26,438 bases of DNA from Anaerolineaceae bacterium (GCA_011682595.1 JAACEH010000013.1:1-26438), one strand, 5' to 3'; counted from the first letter of the stretch, positions 1 through 8,336 are shown. Numbers and translations: made by a program. Notes: a model not told the origin generated them from the letters alone.

Positions 1-1664
1 TCTTTGCCGTGACAGAGGAGAGTACAACTGACCCGTCCGGGCGTCGAACTATCGAACGTCGGGCCGCTGCCGGCTTTTTTACTCGGCAGAACGACGTCGC
101 GATCGAAGTTTATCAGGAACTGGTTCAGTCTCACGCCGTGGGGGTCGTGACAGACCGAGCACGGGGTCCGCTCGTTGACGATGTGCTTGCGGTGCTTCCT
201 GAAGCTGTCATTAGCCAGGATACTGGCCCGGTTGTGACATCCATAGCACAGACTATAGGCCGCCGGGCTCTCGGTGGTATTGTCAATCGTGACATTGGCC
301 CGCTTCAACAGCGGCCTGAAGGTCGAGCCGTGGGGGCCCTTGGCGCCGTTGGCGCCCGAATCCGAACCGTGACAGTCTGTGCAATAGATGATCGTGGTGG
401 TCCTGTACGGCTGCAGCAGACTGGGCACGCTCAGGTTCTTGCCCTGGACTTCGACGGGGTGGTAGCTGGCGTTGGCGGGTGAGAATTCCTCGGCGATATT
501 GTTGTCACGGACCACGCGGTCGACCACCGGCGTGCTGGCGGCGTTGCGCTGCGAGTGGCACTTGTAGCAGACTTCGTACTCGTATGTTGCCGGCGCTGCG
601 GACTGCATGGTCCGCGTGATGCCCGAGGCGCCTTTCATCGAGGGTTTCAGGAGCGGAGCCTGAGCTGCCGGACTGTCGGTGGCCTGGTGGGGGTCGTGGC
701 AGTCGGCGCACTCAACGTGTTGCGGCATGGTCGAGGGGTCCTCCGCCGGATCGTGCACGCCGGTTGTCCGCGTGACCGGATGGACCGATGGTTTGGACAG
801 CTCGGCGGCGATGTTCTTGGCGGCCACGGTCCCATCGTGGCAGGCGAAACAATTGTCCTCTTCGGCCTCCCTCCGCAGGAGTCTCTGACGTCCCCCGGCA
901 CCGTGCGGCCGATGGCAGTTTTCACAGGCATTGGCGCGAACGGTGGTATAGGGCACGTTGTCCCACGTTTCTCGCGTGGACCTGCTCAGCGAGGCGCCGC
1001 TTGTGGCGTGCGAACTGGCCGGCCATCCGTTGAGCTCGTGGCAGCTTATGCACATGGCGGAGCCCTGGTTGTCCATGCGGAGAAACTTGCCGTAGCTGTC
1101 GTCGTGGACGTTATGACAGGTGGTGCACTGGAGCTGGCCCTCGTCGTCCAGGGGCAAGGTATCCGGCAGCATCGACGGGCTGCGCAGCTCGCCTTTGCGC
1201 GTGGCCACGGTCGCGCTGTAGCGGAAAGAGATGGGATGGTCGTCCGACAGGTCGGTTCCGATGTAGCCCCGGTCCTGGGAGGTCAGATAAACGGTCCCCG
1301 GGATGGCGTTGCGGGGGTTATAGGTCTGGGTCAGGGCGATGGTTCCGTCGTGACAACTCAGGCACAGGCGTGAGCTTCCCGTGGGCTGGCCGACCGTGGC
1401 CACCAGGGTCGAACTCTCGTAGGTCTCATAGTAGGTGCCCGGATCGTGCCGATTCCATAGCGGCGCAATCGGGTTGGCCGCGTGCGGGGTGTGGCAGAAC
1501 TTGCACACGGCTTGGGTCCCGGCCACCTTGACCGGCCCCGGTCCGCTGGCCGACAGGTTGTGCTTGGTCGCCGAAACGTTCGAGGCCTGGGCCTCTGCCT
1601 CGCCGGGCGACAGCAGGCTAACGGCCAGCAGGGCCGCGCTGCCGAGCATCAGGCGCCTTTTCAT
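1..1664 (-). CDS. Large multiheme c-type cytochrome (at least 12 heme motifs), 3' end beyond window
   Basis: The frame stays open from ATG at 1664 to the left edge (554 codons), so the C-terminus is missing. It begins MKRRLMLGSAALLAVSLLS, a Sec signal peptide ending near AEAQA, so the protein is exported. Eleven CXXCH motifs are visible in order (CKFCH, CLSCH, CTTCH, CISCH, CENCH, CFACH, CADCH, CYKCH, CTDCH, CYGCH, CSVCH). A twelfth, CTLLCH, has three spacer residues and lies at about positions 9-26. Several motifs are followed by DPH or PH, as in doubled-CXXCH cytochromes. GGAGAGG sits just upstream of the start, and the first 47 bp overlap the NHL gene, suggesting translational coupling. 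The likely role is electron transfer at or beyond the outer membrane, as last known gene of the porin-cytochrome operon. The identity as a multiheme cytochrome is seen directly; the extracellular location is inferred. Confidence 0.93.
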   Translation of the reverse strand, partial: MKRRLMLGSAALLAVSLLSPGEAEAQASNVSATKHNLSASGPGPVKVAGTQAVCKFCHTPHAANPIAPLWNRHDPGTYYETYESSTLVATVGQPTGSSRLCLSCHDGTIALTQTYNPRNAIPGTVYLTSQDRGYIGTDLSDDHPISFRYSATVATRKGELRSPSMLPDTLPLDDEGQLQCTTCHNVHDDSYGKFLRMDNQGSAMCISCHELNGWPASSHATSGASLSRSTRETWDNVPYTTVRANACENCHRPHGAGGRQRLLRREAEEDNCFACHDGTVAAKNIAAELSKPSVHPVTRTTGVHDPAEDPSTMPQHVECADCHDPHQATDSPAAQAPLLKPSMKGASGITRTMQSAAPATYEYEVCYKCHSQRNAASTPVVDRVVRDNNIAEEFSPANASYHPVEVQGKNLSVPSLLQPYRTTTIIYCTDCHGSDSGANGAKGPHGSTFRPLLKRANVTIDNTTESPAAYSLCYGCHNRASILANDSFRKHRKHIVNERTPCSVCHDPHGVRLNQFLINFDRDVVLPSKKAGSGPTFDSSTPGRVSCTLLCHGK

Positions 1665-2766
1665 TGTCCTCTCCAATATACCGGAAGATCTGCAGGCGAT
1701 TGTTGTGCGAATCGCAGACCATGATCCGGTTCTGCGAATCGACCAGCAACCCTGTCGGCACATGAAACGATCCCGGCCCGTCCCCCCGCTCTCCGAAGGC
1801 CAGCAGAAAGCGGCCGCGCTGGTCGAAAACCTGTACGGTCGTCAGGTACGAATCGACGACGTAAATGTTGCCGAAGCTATCCACGCCGACGCCCTTGGGC
1901 ACGGCCATAAAACCGGAAGCATCCCCGAGCTGCCCGACATGGAACAGGTATCGGCCGCTTTGGTCGAAGACCTGCACTCGGAAATTGAGCGAGTCGGTCA
2001 CATAGACCTTCCCCGCCGCGTCAAGGCAGATGTAGGTCGGGTAGTTGAATTGCCCTGCGGCCGTGCCCGGCGAGCCGAAGCGGCGGACCAGGCGGCCCGA
2101 CAGGTCGAACACGCAGACCTCGTTGGCCAGCGTATCGACGACATAGAGCAGCTTGCGTCGGGCATCGAAGGCCAGCCCCGTAGGCCGGGCGAAGCCGCCA
2201 GGCTTTTCGATCGTCTTCTCGAATTTCCCGTCGGGCCCGAACAGGAAAACCTTGGCCAGGGCGCTGTCGGCGACGGCCAGCTTGCCGCCGGTGCAAACGG
2301 CCACGGCCACCGGCGAGACGAAAAACTGCCGGCCGGCCCGGGTCAGGAACTCGCTCTTGGAGCTGTTGAACTGGAAGATATGAACCCCCTGCAGCTCGGG
2401 GTCGGCCACGTAGAGTCGCCCGTCGTCTCCAACTGCTGCGCTCTGGGGCCGCAGGAGCCGGTGCTTCTTCTGGCCGGTGAAAACATCGGCCACTCGTTCC
2501 CAGAATCCCGGCTGGCTGAAGTCCGTGGGGCCCTGGACAATCTGCTGAAGCTCGATTCGCGGGGCCGCAGGCGGCGGAGGCCATATGCGGTGCACGCTCT
2601 TGCGTTCCTGCGAACCGGCGCAGCCGCCCAGCACCAGTACCGCCGCCAGAAAGACCGGCAGGGCGCCGTTTGACAGGCTCACGGCGGCAAGGGCTTCCCG
2701 GCGGCCCCGGTCCGGGCGGCTGAAAGTGGATTCAGAAGCGCCGGGTGATGTTGAAAAGAACGGCAT
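1618..2766 (-). CDS. NHL-repeat six-bladed beta-propeller lipoprotein
   Basis: From ATG at 2766 the protein is 382 aa. A hydrophobic stretch ends in the lipobox VLGGC (Cys about 49), so a lipoprotein is expected. After it come a proline-rich segment (WPPPPAAPRI) and about six NHL/propeller blades with the recurrent pattern G-x-(I/L)-Y-V-x-D-S followed by VQVFDQxGR. NHL propellers usually act as protein-binding scaffolds. Here it lies between the outer-membrane barrel and the big cytochrome, so an assembly or docking role is plausible but inferred. An in-frame ATG at 2781 is an alternative start, and both have purine-rich sequence upstream. The gene overlaps the end of the barrel gene by 35 bp and the start of the cytochrome by 47 bp. 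It is a paralogue of the lipoprotein at 8337-9539. Confidence 0.88.
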   Translation of the reverse strand: MPFFSTSPGASESTFSRPDRGRREALAAVSLSNGALPVFLAAVLVLGGCAGSQERKSVHRIWPPPPAAPRIELQQIVQGPTDFSQPGFWERVADVFTGQKKHRLLRPQSAAVGDDGRLYVADPELQGVHIFQFNSSKSEFLTRAGRQFFVSPVAVAVCTGGKLAVADSALAKVFLFGPDGKFEKTIEKPGGFARPTGLAFDARRKLLYVVDTLANEVCVFDLSGRLVRRFGSPGTAAGQFNYPTYICLDAAGKVYVTDSLNFRVQVFDQSGRYLFHVGQLGDASGFMAVPKGVGVDSFGNIYVVDSYLTTVQVFDQRGRFLLAFGERGDGPGSFHVPTGLLVDSQNRIMVCDSHNNRLQIFRYIGEDNEKAPDARQRGPAGR

Positions 2767-4756
2767 CAGAGGTCCCTTCATTGAGTTCCTGCTGGTATAT
2801 GTTATGTCGCGCTTCAATGGAAAAGTCAAGATCACGATAAGACCAGTCAAACGACACGCTGAGGCGGACCAGCTCGTTGTTCTCGCGGCCCTCCGTGCGG
2901 ACGAACTCGGCATCGAAGTTCAACAGGCTGTTCCGCCCGATCTTGGTGCTCAGGTTGGCATTGCCCCGCAGCGTCTTCAACTGGTCGCGCCCCGGTTCGA
3001 AATCGAAGGCCGCGGCGTCATCGTAGATGAGCTGTTCGGTCAGGCCGCTCAGTGAGAAACTGGTGTTGCGGCCAAAGCGGCCGCGGTACCGTCCCCTGAG
3101 CCGGTCCGCCGTCGACGAGGGAAAGAGCCGATGTTCGCGCCGCTCACGCTCGACAGCCACGGTCAACCCCTTGTGGTCCAACTCAACGCCAAGCAGCCTG
3201 AGGGTCTCCAGGTCGAGGTTGCCGGGGTCGTCTCCGGAGCTGAGCTTTTCGTCCCGTGTACGGGTGTTGAAATAGACCGCCAGGGGCAGTGCCTTCAGAT
3301 CGAGACGGTTCGTCCAGCCGACGGTGTCGGTCTTGAAAAAGGCCTCGCGGGCCGTGCGGACCCGGAAGTCGACCAGGACGATCTCGCCGTCGAGGATTCG
3401 CCCGGTTACCAGCCGCGCGATTTCGGTCAGGTTGCCGGTCCGGCGAATGGCGTAGTCGGGGGCCGCCCCTCCGGCAACATAGACGATCGTCCGTGACCGG
3501 TTCATGACGGTGATCGAACCGGGGATGATTTGCTCCTCGCCCAGGCTCACGTAAGTGATGTCGCTCAGGGCGACGCTGCGCCCCAGGACAACTCGCGCCT
3601 CGGTGTCGATTTCCTCTTTCTCCTCTTCCCGCCCCCGAAGAAGCGACGAGTCGTAATTGCCGATCGCGGTCCGCTTGCGATACTGAAGGTCGAGGAAGGC
3701 GCCGACGATTTCTTCCGAGCTGGCCTCAAACGTCCGCCTGGTCGAGATGAGCCGCCCCGAAACGTTGAGACTCTCGTAGATACTCTTGGAAAAACCTGCT
3801 TCGCCTATGGCGGTCTTTTCCATTTCGACATCGCTGGTGTCATCGTTCAACAACAGACGGTAAAAGGTTGAAAAAGTCTTGGTGTGAGCCAGGGTCAACT
3901 CGGCCTGATTGCTGAAGATCCGGTCGGGGAAAAAACCCGTTCGGTCCAGAACTCGCAGCCGGTTGTTGAAGGAGTGTTTTTTTCCCTCGGGCCCGAACTT
4001 CCAGCGAGCCGACAGGTTCATCTCGTTGCGCTTGAGCGAAAGGTCCTGGGTAGTCGACTGGCCGCCGCCGGATTGGGTGAAGACGGTGGTCTCATCCGTG
4101 TCCTCACGTTCGAGCACCAGTTCGGTGAACCAATCCAGGTTCCGCCGGTCGGTGACCGAATAGCGGGCATAGCCGGTTTTCTTCAGGTCGTCGCGAGGGT
4201 CGCCTATCTCGTTCAATTCAGAGGCCTCAAGGCGAAGGCTCATGGGGAAGCGGCCCTTGCTGAAGACCTCCAGGGTGTTCTGCCGGCTATCCAGGGTCGC
4301 CGAGCGGGCGAAGTCGCGGGTCAGAACATCCTGGCTGGCGGATGAGTGCACCCGAAACGAGACCGGCTTCTCCCTCAGCACAACTCCACCGAGCGAATAG
4401 CCCAACAGCTTGCCGTCGGTGTCCATGTTGAGGTCGTCAATCGAGATCCGCTCCTGGTTCAGGCCCAGCCGCGCAGCCAGGTCCCAGTCAAAGAGGTTGG
4501 GATGGTAGAGGTAGCCCCGGCTGCGCAGCTCGAGGCTTTCCTCGAAGAAGCTGTCACGCTCTTCAGTCGTATCTTCCGAGGAACCGGTCGTCTCTTTTTC
4601 GCTACGGGCGTCGCCGCGCAACGACAGGGCGCCGCCAAAGTCCAGCACCCGCACCGGGGCAATCGGATATCGCCGCTCCCCGCCATAGACGGTGTGCGAC
4701 GCGGCCAGGGCCGCGAGCGAGAATACCAGGACTGTCGCACGCTTCAGACACATCAT
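2732..4756 (-). CDS. Outer-membrane beta-barrel protein, probable porin of a porin-cytochrome complex
   Basis: The 674-aa protein has a signal peptide (MMCLKRATVLVFSLAALAASH, cleavage near VYGGE). The rest is a long succession of short alternating hydrophobic/polar strands rich in R, D, E, L and aromatic residues. The last residues are NITRRF, and a C-terminal Phe is typical of BAM-inserted barrels. There are no heme motifs and no cysteines after the signal region. The ATG at 4756 overlaps the stop of the upstream decaheme cytochrome (ATGA). The position, flanked by exported cytochromes, matches porin-cytochrome conduits such as MtrB or the Geobacter Omb/Ext porins. I cannot place it in one of those named families from sequence alone. 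The barrel call is strong; the conduit role is inferred from context. Confidence 0.8.
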   Translation of the reverse strand: MMCLKRATVLVFSLAALAASHTVYGGERRYPIAPVRVLDFGGALSLRGDARSEKETTGSSEDTTEERDSFFEESLELRSRGYLYHPNLFDWDLAARLGLNQERISIDDLNMDTDGKLLGYSLGGVVLREKPVSFRVHSSASQDVLTRDFARSATLDSRQNTLEVFSKGRFPMSLRLEASELNEIGDPRDDLKKTGYARYSVTDRRNLDWFTELVLEREDTDETTVFTQSGGGQSTTQDLSLKRNEMNLSARWKFGPEGKKHSFNNRLRVLDRTGFFPDRIFSNQAELTLAHTKTFSTFYRLLLNDDTSDVEMEKTAIGEAGFSKSIYESLNVSGRLISTRRTFEASSEEIVGAFLDLQYRKRTAIGNYDSSLLRGREEEKEEIDTEARVVLGRSVALSDITYVSLGEEQIIPGSITVMNRSRTIVYVAGGAAPDYAIRRTGNLTEIARLVTGRILDGEIVLVDFRVRTAREAFFKTDTVGWTNRLDLKALPLAVYFNTRTRDEKLSSGDDPGNLDLETLRLLGVELDHKGLTVAVERERREHRLFPSSTADRLRGRYRGRFGRNTSFSLSGLTEQLIYDDAAAFDFEPGRDQLKTLRGNANLSTKIGRNSLLNFDAEFVRTEGRENNELVRLSVSFDWSYRDLDFSIEARHNIYQQELNEGTSDAVLFNITRRF

Positions 4757-5988
4757 GGGCCCATCTGCTCAGTGCTGTCGCCGACCCCGCTGGCTGAGGG
4801 CCCGGCGCGAGGCGCCCGGCGGACCAGGGGAATCCCCGGCCTCAGCAAGTAGGCGCCTTTAGCGGTGTGACCTTGGTGACAAAGTAGACAATCAGCCCGC
4901 TCGACGCGGGGATGGGTCGAGACGCGGATTTCATCCGCTGAATGGCACGTGTAGCAGATCTCCTCCGCGGCGGGTTTGATCAGGTTCGGCAGAATCGACT
5001 TATGAGGGGTGTGGCAGAGCGTGCATTGCCCCTGGCGAACCGGGGCGTGCACCTGCCGGCCGGCGACCGGCCGCAGTTGGTCATCGTGGCAGGTGACACA
5101 CACTTCGTCAACGTTTTCGATAACCATGTTGGACCGCTCCGGAATGTGGCACTTCGTGCAGTCATCGCGGCTCCAGGCGCTGTGCACACTGCGGGCCGAC
5201 CCCCTGGTGCCGCGCCGGCGATAGGTTCTGGAATCGGCCAGCAGCAGGCGGTTGCCGGCAACGTGGGGGTCGTGACAGGCCGAGCATTTCTGCCGGCCAG
5301 TGTCAACGTGGTAAGGGCGGCTCAGGACACGCGACGCCTGGTGGCAAGTCCAGCACAGGTCGGGCTCGGGCTTGGGCAGCAGATTGCGATTGGGCGCCTC
5401 GTGGCCCCGGTGGCACAACTGGCAGCCGCCGGCGGCGGCCGGACCGTGAACCCAGTCGGAGGCCTCCCGGGGAAACACGTCCGAGTGACACTTCATGCAC
5501 AGCCCGGGAATCGGCGTAACCATGGCATACGACCGCTCGGGAGTGTGACAGGATACGCAGCGCCGCTTCTTGTAGGGCTCATGATAGTACACCGCCTCGG
5601 GCTGGGCTTCCTTTTCAGGCCGGCCCTCTGAGAACCTTGGCGGCAAATTGGGAGCGTTCGGGTCGACGGGAACGCCCCAGGGACCGACCACCTTTTCGGG
5701 AGTCCGCGGCTCCATGCCCTCGGGCGGCGGAACGCCGTCGAAGAAGAACGACAGCGTCCGGTATCGCGTGGCTTCGCTGCACCCGGTGTAGACCAGGAAG
5801 GCCAACAGCAGCGGTCCCACCAGTGCCGCGCCGCCAAGGTGGCGCCAGGCGGGCGCCCGGGCTCGGCCATTGCGATCCTGAACGCTTGTCTGTGTTTTTT
5901 CCTGCACGGCACACATGTCCTGTTCGGCCGGGTTGCATCTATAGGGACTGTTGCAATACCCCTTGACCTGCTGCGGCCGGGGATGCAT
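4753..5988 (-). CDS. Decaheme c-type cytochrome lipoprotein
   Basis: The 411-aa protein has ten CXXCH motifs (CVSCH, CMKCH, CQLCH, CWTCH, CSACH, CTKCH, CVTCH, CTLCH, CYTCH, CLLCH), arranged mostly as doubled-CXXCH pairs with HxP...G-C-xx-CH spacing. An N-terminal hydrophobic segment ends in the lipobox LVYTGC, so it should be membrane-anchored. With the ATG at 5988 the N-terminal tail before the lipobox is unusually long (about 70 residues). An internal ATG at 5916 shortens it, but the upstream start has the better Shine-Dalgarno (GAGGG, 7 nt away). It lies 11 bp after the 15-heme cytochrome gene and overlaps the barrel gene by 4 bp. Ten hemes plus an adjacent barrel recall the MtrA/OmaB type of conduit cytochrome, although the folds need not be homologous. 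Confidence 0.92.
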   Translation of the reverse strand: MHPRPQQVKGYCNSPYRCNPAEQDMCAVQEKTQTSVQDRNGRARAPAWRHLGGAALVGPLLLAFLVYTGCSEATRYRTLSFFFDGVPPPEGMEPRTPEKVVGPWGVPVDPNAPNLPPRFSEGRPEKEAQPEAVYYHEPYKKRRCVSCHTPERSYAMVTPIPGLCMKCHSDVFPREASDWVHGPAAAGGCQLCHRGHEAPNRNLLPKPEPDLCWTCHQASRVLSRPYHVDTGRQKCSACHDPHVAGNRLLLADSRTYRRRGTRGSARSVHSAWSRDDCTKCHIPERSNMVIENVDEVCVTCHDDQLRPVAGRQVHAPVRQGQCTLCHTPHKSILPNLIKPAAEEICYTCHSADEIRVSTHPRVERADCLLCHQGHTAKGAYLLRPGIPLVRRAPRAGPSASGVGDSTEQMGP

Positions 5989-5999
5989 CCTCTCGCCCT

Positions 6000-7550
6000 C
6001 TACGGGGCGGGAGACGGTGGCCGGCTTTCTTTCGGCACAACCGGCGGCGATTGCGGCGCGGTATACGAAACCGGATTGATGCGGTCATAGCTCTTCTTCT
6101 GGTGGCATCCTGTCGAGCATGTCCCTCCATGTTCGGTAGCAACAAAGCCGATCGGCAGTTGCCATTCGCCGAACGGAACCGATGCCCGGACGTAGTGCTT
6201 GTTCTTGCTGCCGTGCGGATCGTGACAGGCCCGGCAGGTACGTCCCTTGTTGGCCTTGTTGACATGCAGGTAGTGGAGGTTCAAGTCCCCGTTACGGAAC
6301 CGGGTGGCCGACGCGGTGCGCCGCTCCCGGGCCAGCGAGGCGTCGTGACAACTGAAACAGAAGCCGTAGGCCTCCTCAGCATAAGGACTGTAAAAGGTCG
6401 CCGGATACGAACCTCGCAGGAAGCGGAAACCCGCCCCGCCGTGCGGCTCGTGGCAGCCGGCACAATCGCCCCTGGCCAGCGGGCCATGCAACCGGGCTCC
6501 GCTGTCGATCAGGTGGCCCAGACCCTCTATGATTGTCCCGTCATCGGACTTGATGTCGTCCTTGTGACACTCCAGGCAGAGGGCCTGCGAGGTGTTTCGC
6601 AGCAGGAGCTTATATTTCCCGCCATGAGGTCCGTGGCACCGCAGACAGGCCGCTCCCTCGGCCAGACGTGAATGCCGGGTCTCCATGGCCGCAGCCGTAG
6701 CCTCGAAATCAGAATGGCAGGTCAGACACAGGGCCAGGCCGCTCTTGGCCAGCCCCTTGCCCGCCCGGGACTTGTGAGGATCGTGACACGTCCGGCACCC
6801 CTGGCTCATCGGACCGTGGACACTCTTGCCGCCGGTCACCTCCTGCTTGACGGCGTCGTGACACTTGTAGCACAAGCCGTCGCCGGTCGCGCGGAGGAGC
6901 TTGGGCCTGTCGGAAGCGTGCGGATTGTGGCATCCGACACAACCCTTCTCGGCCTTGTCCGCCGTATGATACAGCCCGCCCCTGGCGACGTCGCGATGGC
7001 ACTGCAGACATAGGGCGTTGACTGTCTTCTTCCTGAGCAAGCCCTTGATCTTGCTCTTGCCGACATGGGGGTTGTGACACAAAGTGCAGGACTTGTCGTC
7101 CTCTTTCAGCGGCTCGTGCACGAACTTTCTGTTTTTGGTCATGTCCGTGTGGCACATGAAACAGAGCTCCGGCGGCTTCTCCGCAAGCTCGAAGGCGTGC
7201 TTCGCACCCTGCTGCTCGTGGCAAAGCTCGCAGCCCTGTTGGAGCACCGGTTTGTGGACGGACGGTCCCGAGGCCAGGTTGTCGTGACATTGTTTGGCCA
7301 CACACGAGGCTCCCTCTTCCAGATTCTCCGGCGCCTTGCGCTCCTGATCGGGCGTATCATTTCGGGGGGTCTCGCCCTTGGGACCAGGAGCAGCGATCTC
7401 GGGAACCTTGTCCGCCGGGACGGGAACAGTGTCCTCAGCAGCTTTGTCTTCCTGGCCGAGGACCACAGCGCCAACCAGCAGGAGCAGGCCAAGAGTCACC
7501 CAGAGCGCCCGGACAGGGCGCCACATTCCACGTTTCTGCCAGTTCTTCAA
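6000..7550 (-). CDS. Exported multiheme c-type cytochrome, 15 heme motifs, first gene of EET operon
   Basis: I choose a TTG start at 7550 because GGAG lies 7 nt upstream and the product then begins with a normal signal peptide: KNWQKRG, then the hydrophobic RALWVTLGLLLLVGAVV. An ATG at 7526 is the alternative. From the TTG the protein is 516 aa. After an acidic, proline-rich linker come 13 CXXCH motifs plus one CX4CH (CVAKQCH, the first) and one CX3CH (CSTGCH, the last). The pattern of H-x-P, then CxxCH-xPH, about 20 residues, then LCxxCH repeats six or seven times, as in the doubled-CXXCH family. No lipobox is seen, so it is probably a soluble periplasmic electron carrier feeding the membrane-anchored decaheme protein. 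Reading frame continues upstream to 8048, but that part has no protein-like character. Confidence 0.92.
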   Translation of the reverse strand: MKNWQKRGMWRPVRALWVTLGLLLLVGAVVLGQEDKAAEDTVPVPADKVPEIAAPGPKGETPRNDTPDQERKAPENLEEGASCVAKQCHDNLASGPSVHKPVLQQGCELCHEQQGAKHAFELAEKPPELCFMCHTDMTKNRKFVHEPLKEDDKSCTLCHNPHVGKSKIKGLLRKKTVNALCLQCHRDVARGGLYHTADKAEKGCVGCHNPHASDRPKLLRATGDGLCYKCHDAVKQEVTGGKSVHGPMSQGCRTCHDPHKSRAGKGLAKSGLALCLTCHSDFEATAAAMETRHSRLAEGAACLRCHGPHGGKYKLLLRNTSQALCLECHKDDIKSDDGTIIEGLGHLIDSGARLHGPLARGDCAGCHEPHGGAGFRFLRGSYPATFYSPYAEEAYGFCFSCHDASLARERRTASATRFRNGDLNLHYLHVNKANKGRTCRACHDPHGSKNKHYVRASVPFGEWQLPIGFVATEHGGTCSTGCHQKKSYDRINPVSYTAPQSPPVVPKESRPPSPAP

Positions 7551-7567
7551 TTTCTCACTCCACTGTA

Positions 7568-7586
7568 ATTCGTGTCTATTCGTGTC
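7568..7586. repeat. Short direct repeat, attcgtgtc x2
   Basis: Two copies of attcgtgtc lie 10 bp apart just upstream of the first cytochrome gene, inside its presumed leader. Short tandem words of this type occur as dispersed intergenic repeats in some environmental bacterial genomes, from memory. The function is unknown. Confidence 0.5.
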
Positions 7587-7616
7587 CACTTTCTCAGAAC
7601 CCGTGTTGCCTCTTCG

Positions 7617-7632
7617 CCCCCCCCGGGGGGGG
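7617..7632. repeat. Perfect C8G8 palindrome
   Basis: Eight cytosines are followed directly by eight guanines, in the leader between the sigma-54-like promoter and the first cytochrome gene. It could form a very stable hairpin or G-quadruplex-like structure in the transcript. Equally, it is a likely place for sequencing length error. No role can be assigned. Confidence 0.6.
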
Positions 7633-7769
7633 TCTCCCACTCGAGACTTCACGACGCGTGTCGCGCTCGGCCTGGCCTGGCCGGCGTCGGGCGACGCAGG
7701 TCCGCCCACGGCGCAGCGGCAGACCACCGCTGCCAAAGCGCACACCGAGAGCCCAAACAATTCATAGTG

Positions 7770-7785
7770 TGCAAATCCTGTGCCC
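7770..7785 (-). promoter_or_regulatory. Sigma-54-type (-24/-12) promoter of the cytochrome operon
   Basis: The minus strand reads GGGCAC-AGGAT-TTGCA. Against the consensus TGGCAC-N5-TTGCA, only the first base differs. The invariant GG and GC are separated by exactly 10 nt. Transcription would start near 7759, leaving a leader of about 210 nt before the TTG at 7550. A sigma-54 activator is encoded nearby at 11705-13219, which supports function. Not verified experimentally. Confidence 0.6.
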
Positions 7786-7974
7786 GATACGACACCAAAA
7801 AAAGGGCTCTCTACCGCATTTTTTATCGTCATAACGGGTCTCAATCGCCACAACAAGTCGGACAAGGCCTGGTTCCGGCAGGCGGTTATACCTGGGATTG
7901 CATTTTCCCATGTCCGGAAACAGGGCCTCCCTTTGTGAGGAATGCAGGCGGAATTATGGCTGCGGCCGAGTGTC

Positions 7975-7989
7975 GGCCCCCTGGGGGCC
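7975..7989. promoter_or_regulatory. Palindrome GGCCCCC-T-GGGGGCC, possible operator
   Basis: The palindrome is perfect, with 7-bp arms around one T. It lies about 190 bp upstream of the sigma-54-like -24 element, within the usual distance range of NtrC-family enhancer sites. The core CCCCTGGGGGC recurs at 9776-9786, upstream of the kinase gene. A role as activator site is speculative. Confidence 0.3.
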
Positions 7990-8278
7990 TGGCGGCTGTA
8001 GCGCCGCTTCGGTGCAGTCCCCGGCCCCGAAATGACCTTTTTCTGCATGAGATTGTCGGTTTCAGCCGAACAATGGTATAGGTTTTGCTAATGGATAGCC
8101 GGGAAATCCGGGCTGGTCGGGGCCGGTGCTTCCGGCTGGCCGGTTCTTGCACCGTCGTGGCAGGACGCGGCCTTGGGCGGCGATCCGGAGCGGCACAAAC
8201 TCAGGATTTCTCGACTAACAGAGCGTGCCGGGGAAGTCGCCATTGACCCGAATCATCACCTGGTCCGCCGGGCGGGTC

Positions 8279-8287
8279 TGGTACAAT
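8279..8287 (+). promoter_or_regulatory. Extended -10 promoter (TGG-TACAAT) for NHL lipoprotein gene
   Basis: TG-n-TACAAT lies 50 bp upstream of the ATG at 8337. No good -35 hexamer is found at the right distance, consistent with an extended -10 promoter. A strong Shine-Dalgarno, GGGAGG (8325-8330), follows, 6 nt before the ATG. Confidence 0.4.
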
Positions 8288-8336
8288 CTGCATGTAAGAT
8301 GAAAACAGCGGTCACAGTCGGTTTGGGAGGTTCACA

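Larger units (their letters stand above)
7551..8336. other. Divergent intergenic region between cytochrome operon and NHL lipoprotein gene
   Basis: No convincing gene is present in this stretch of about 790 bp. The open frame reaching 8048 on the minus strand gives low-complexity translation without domain character. The stretch holds the sigma-54-like site at 7770-7785, the C8G8 palindrome, a GGCCCCC-T-GGGGGCC palindrome at 7975-7989 and an extended -10 element at 8279-8287. The segment upstream of the sigma-54 site (about 7850-8000) is where activator-binding sites would be expected. Confidence 0.6.

Noticed and set aside
555..2673. Long plus-strand open frames across the left third of the window
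   Set aside because: They are mirror frames of the high-GC minus-strand cytochrome and NHL genes and show no signal peptides, motifs or ribosome sites of their own.
7551..8048. N-terminal extension of the 15-motif cytochrome up to 8048
   Set aside because: The extension translates into compositionally random sequence, contains the sigma-54-like site, and would place the signal peptide more than 160 residues inside the protein.
8137..8151. TGGCCG-GTTC-TTGCA as a sigma-54 promoter for the NHL gene at 8337
   Set aside because: The spacing between GG and GC is 9 rather than 10 nt, and sigma-54 promoters are very sensitive to this spacing.
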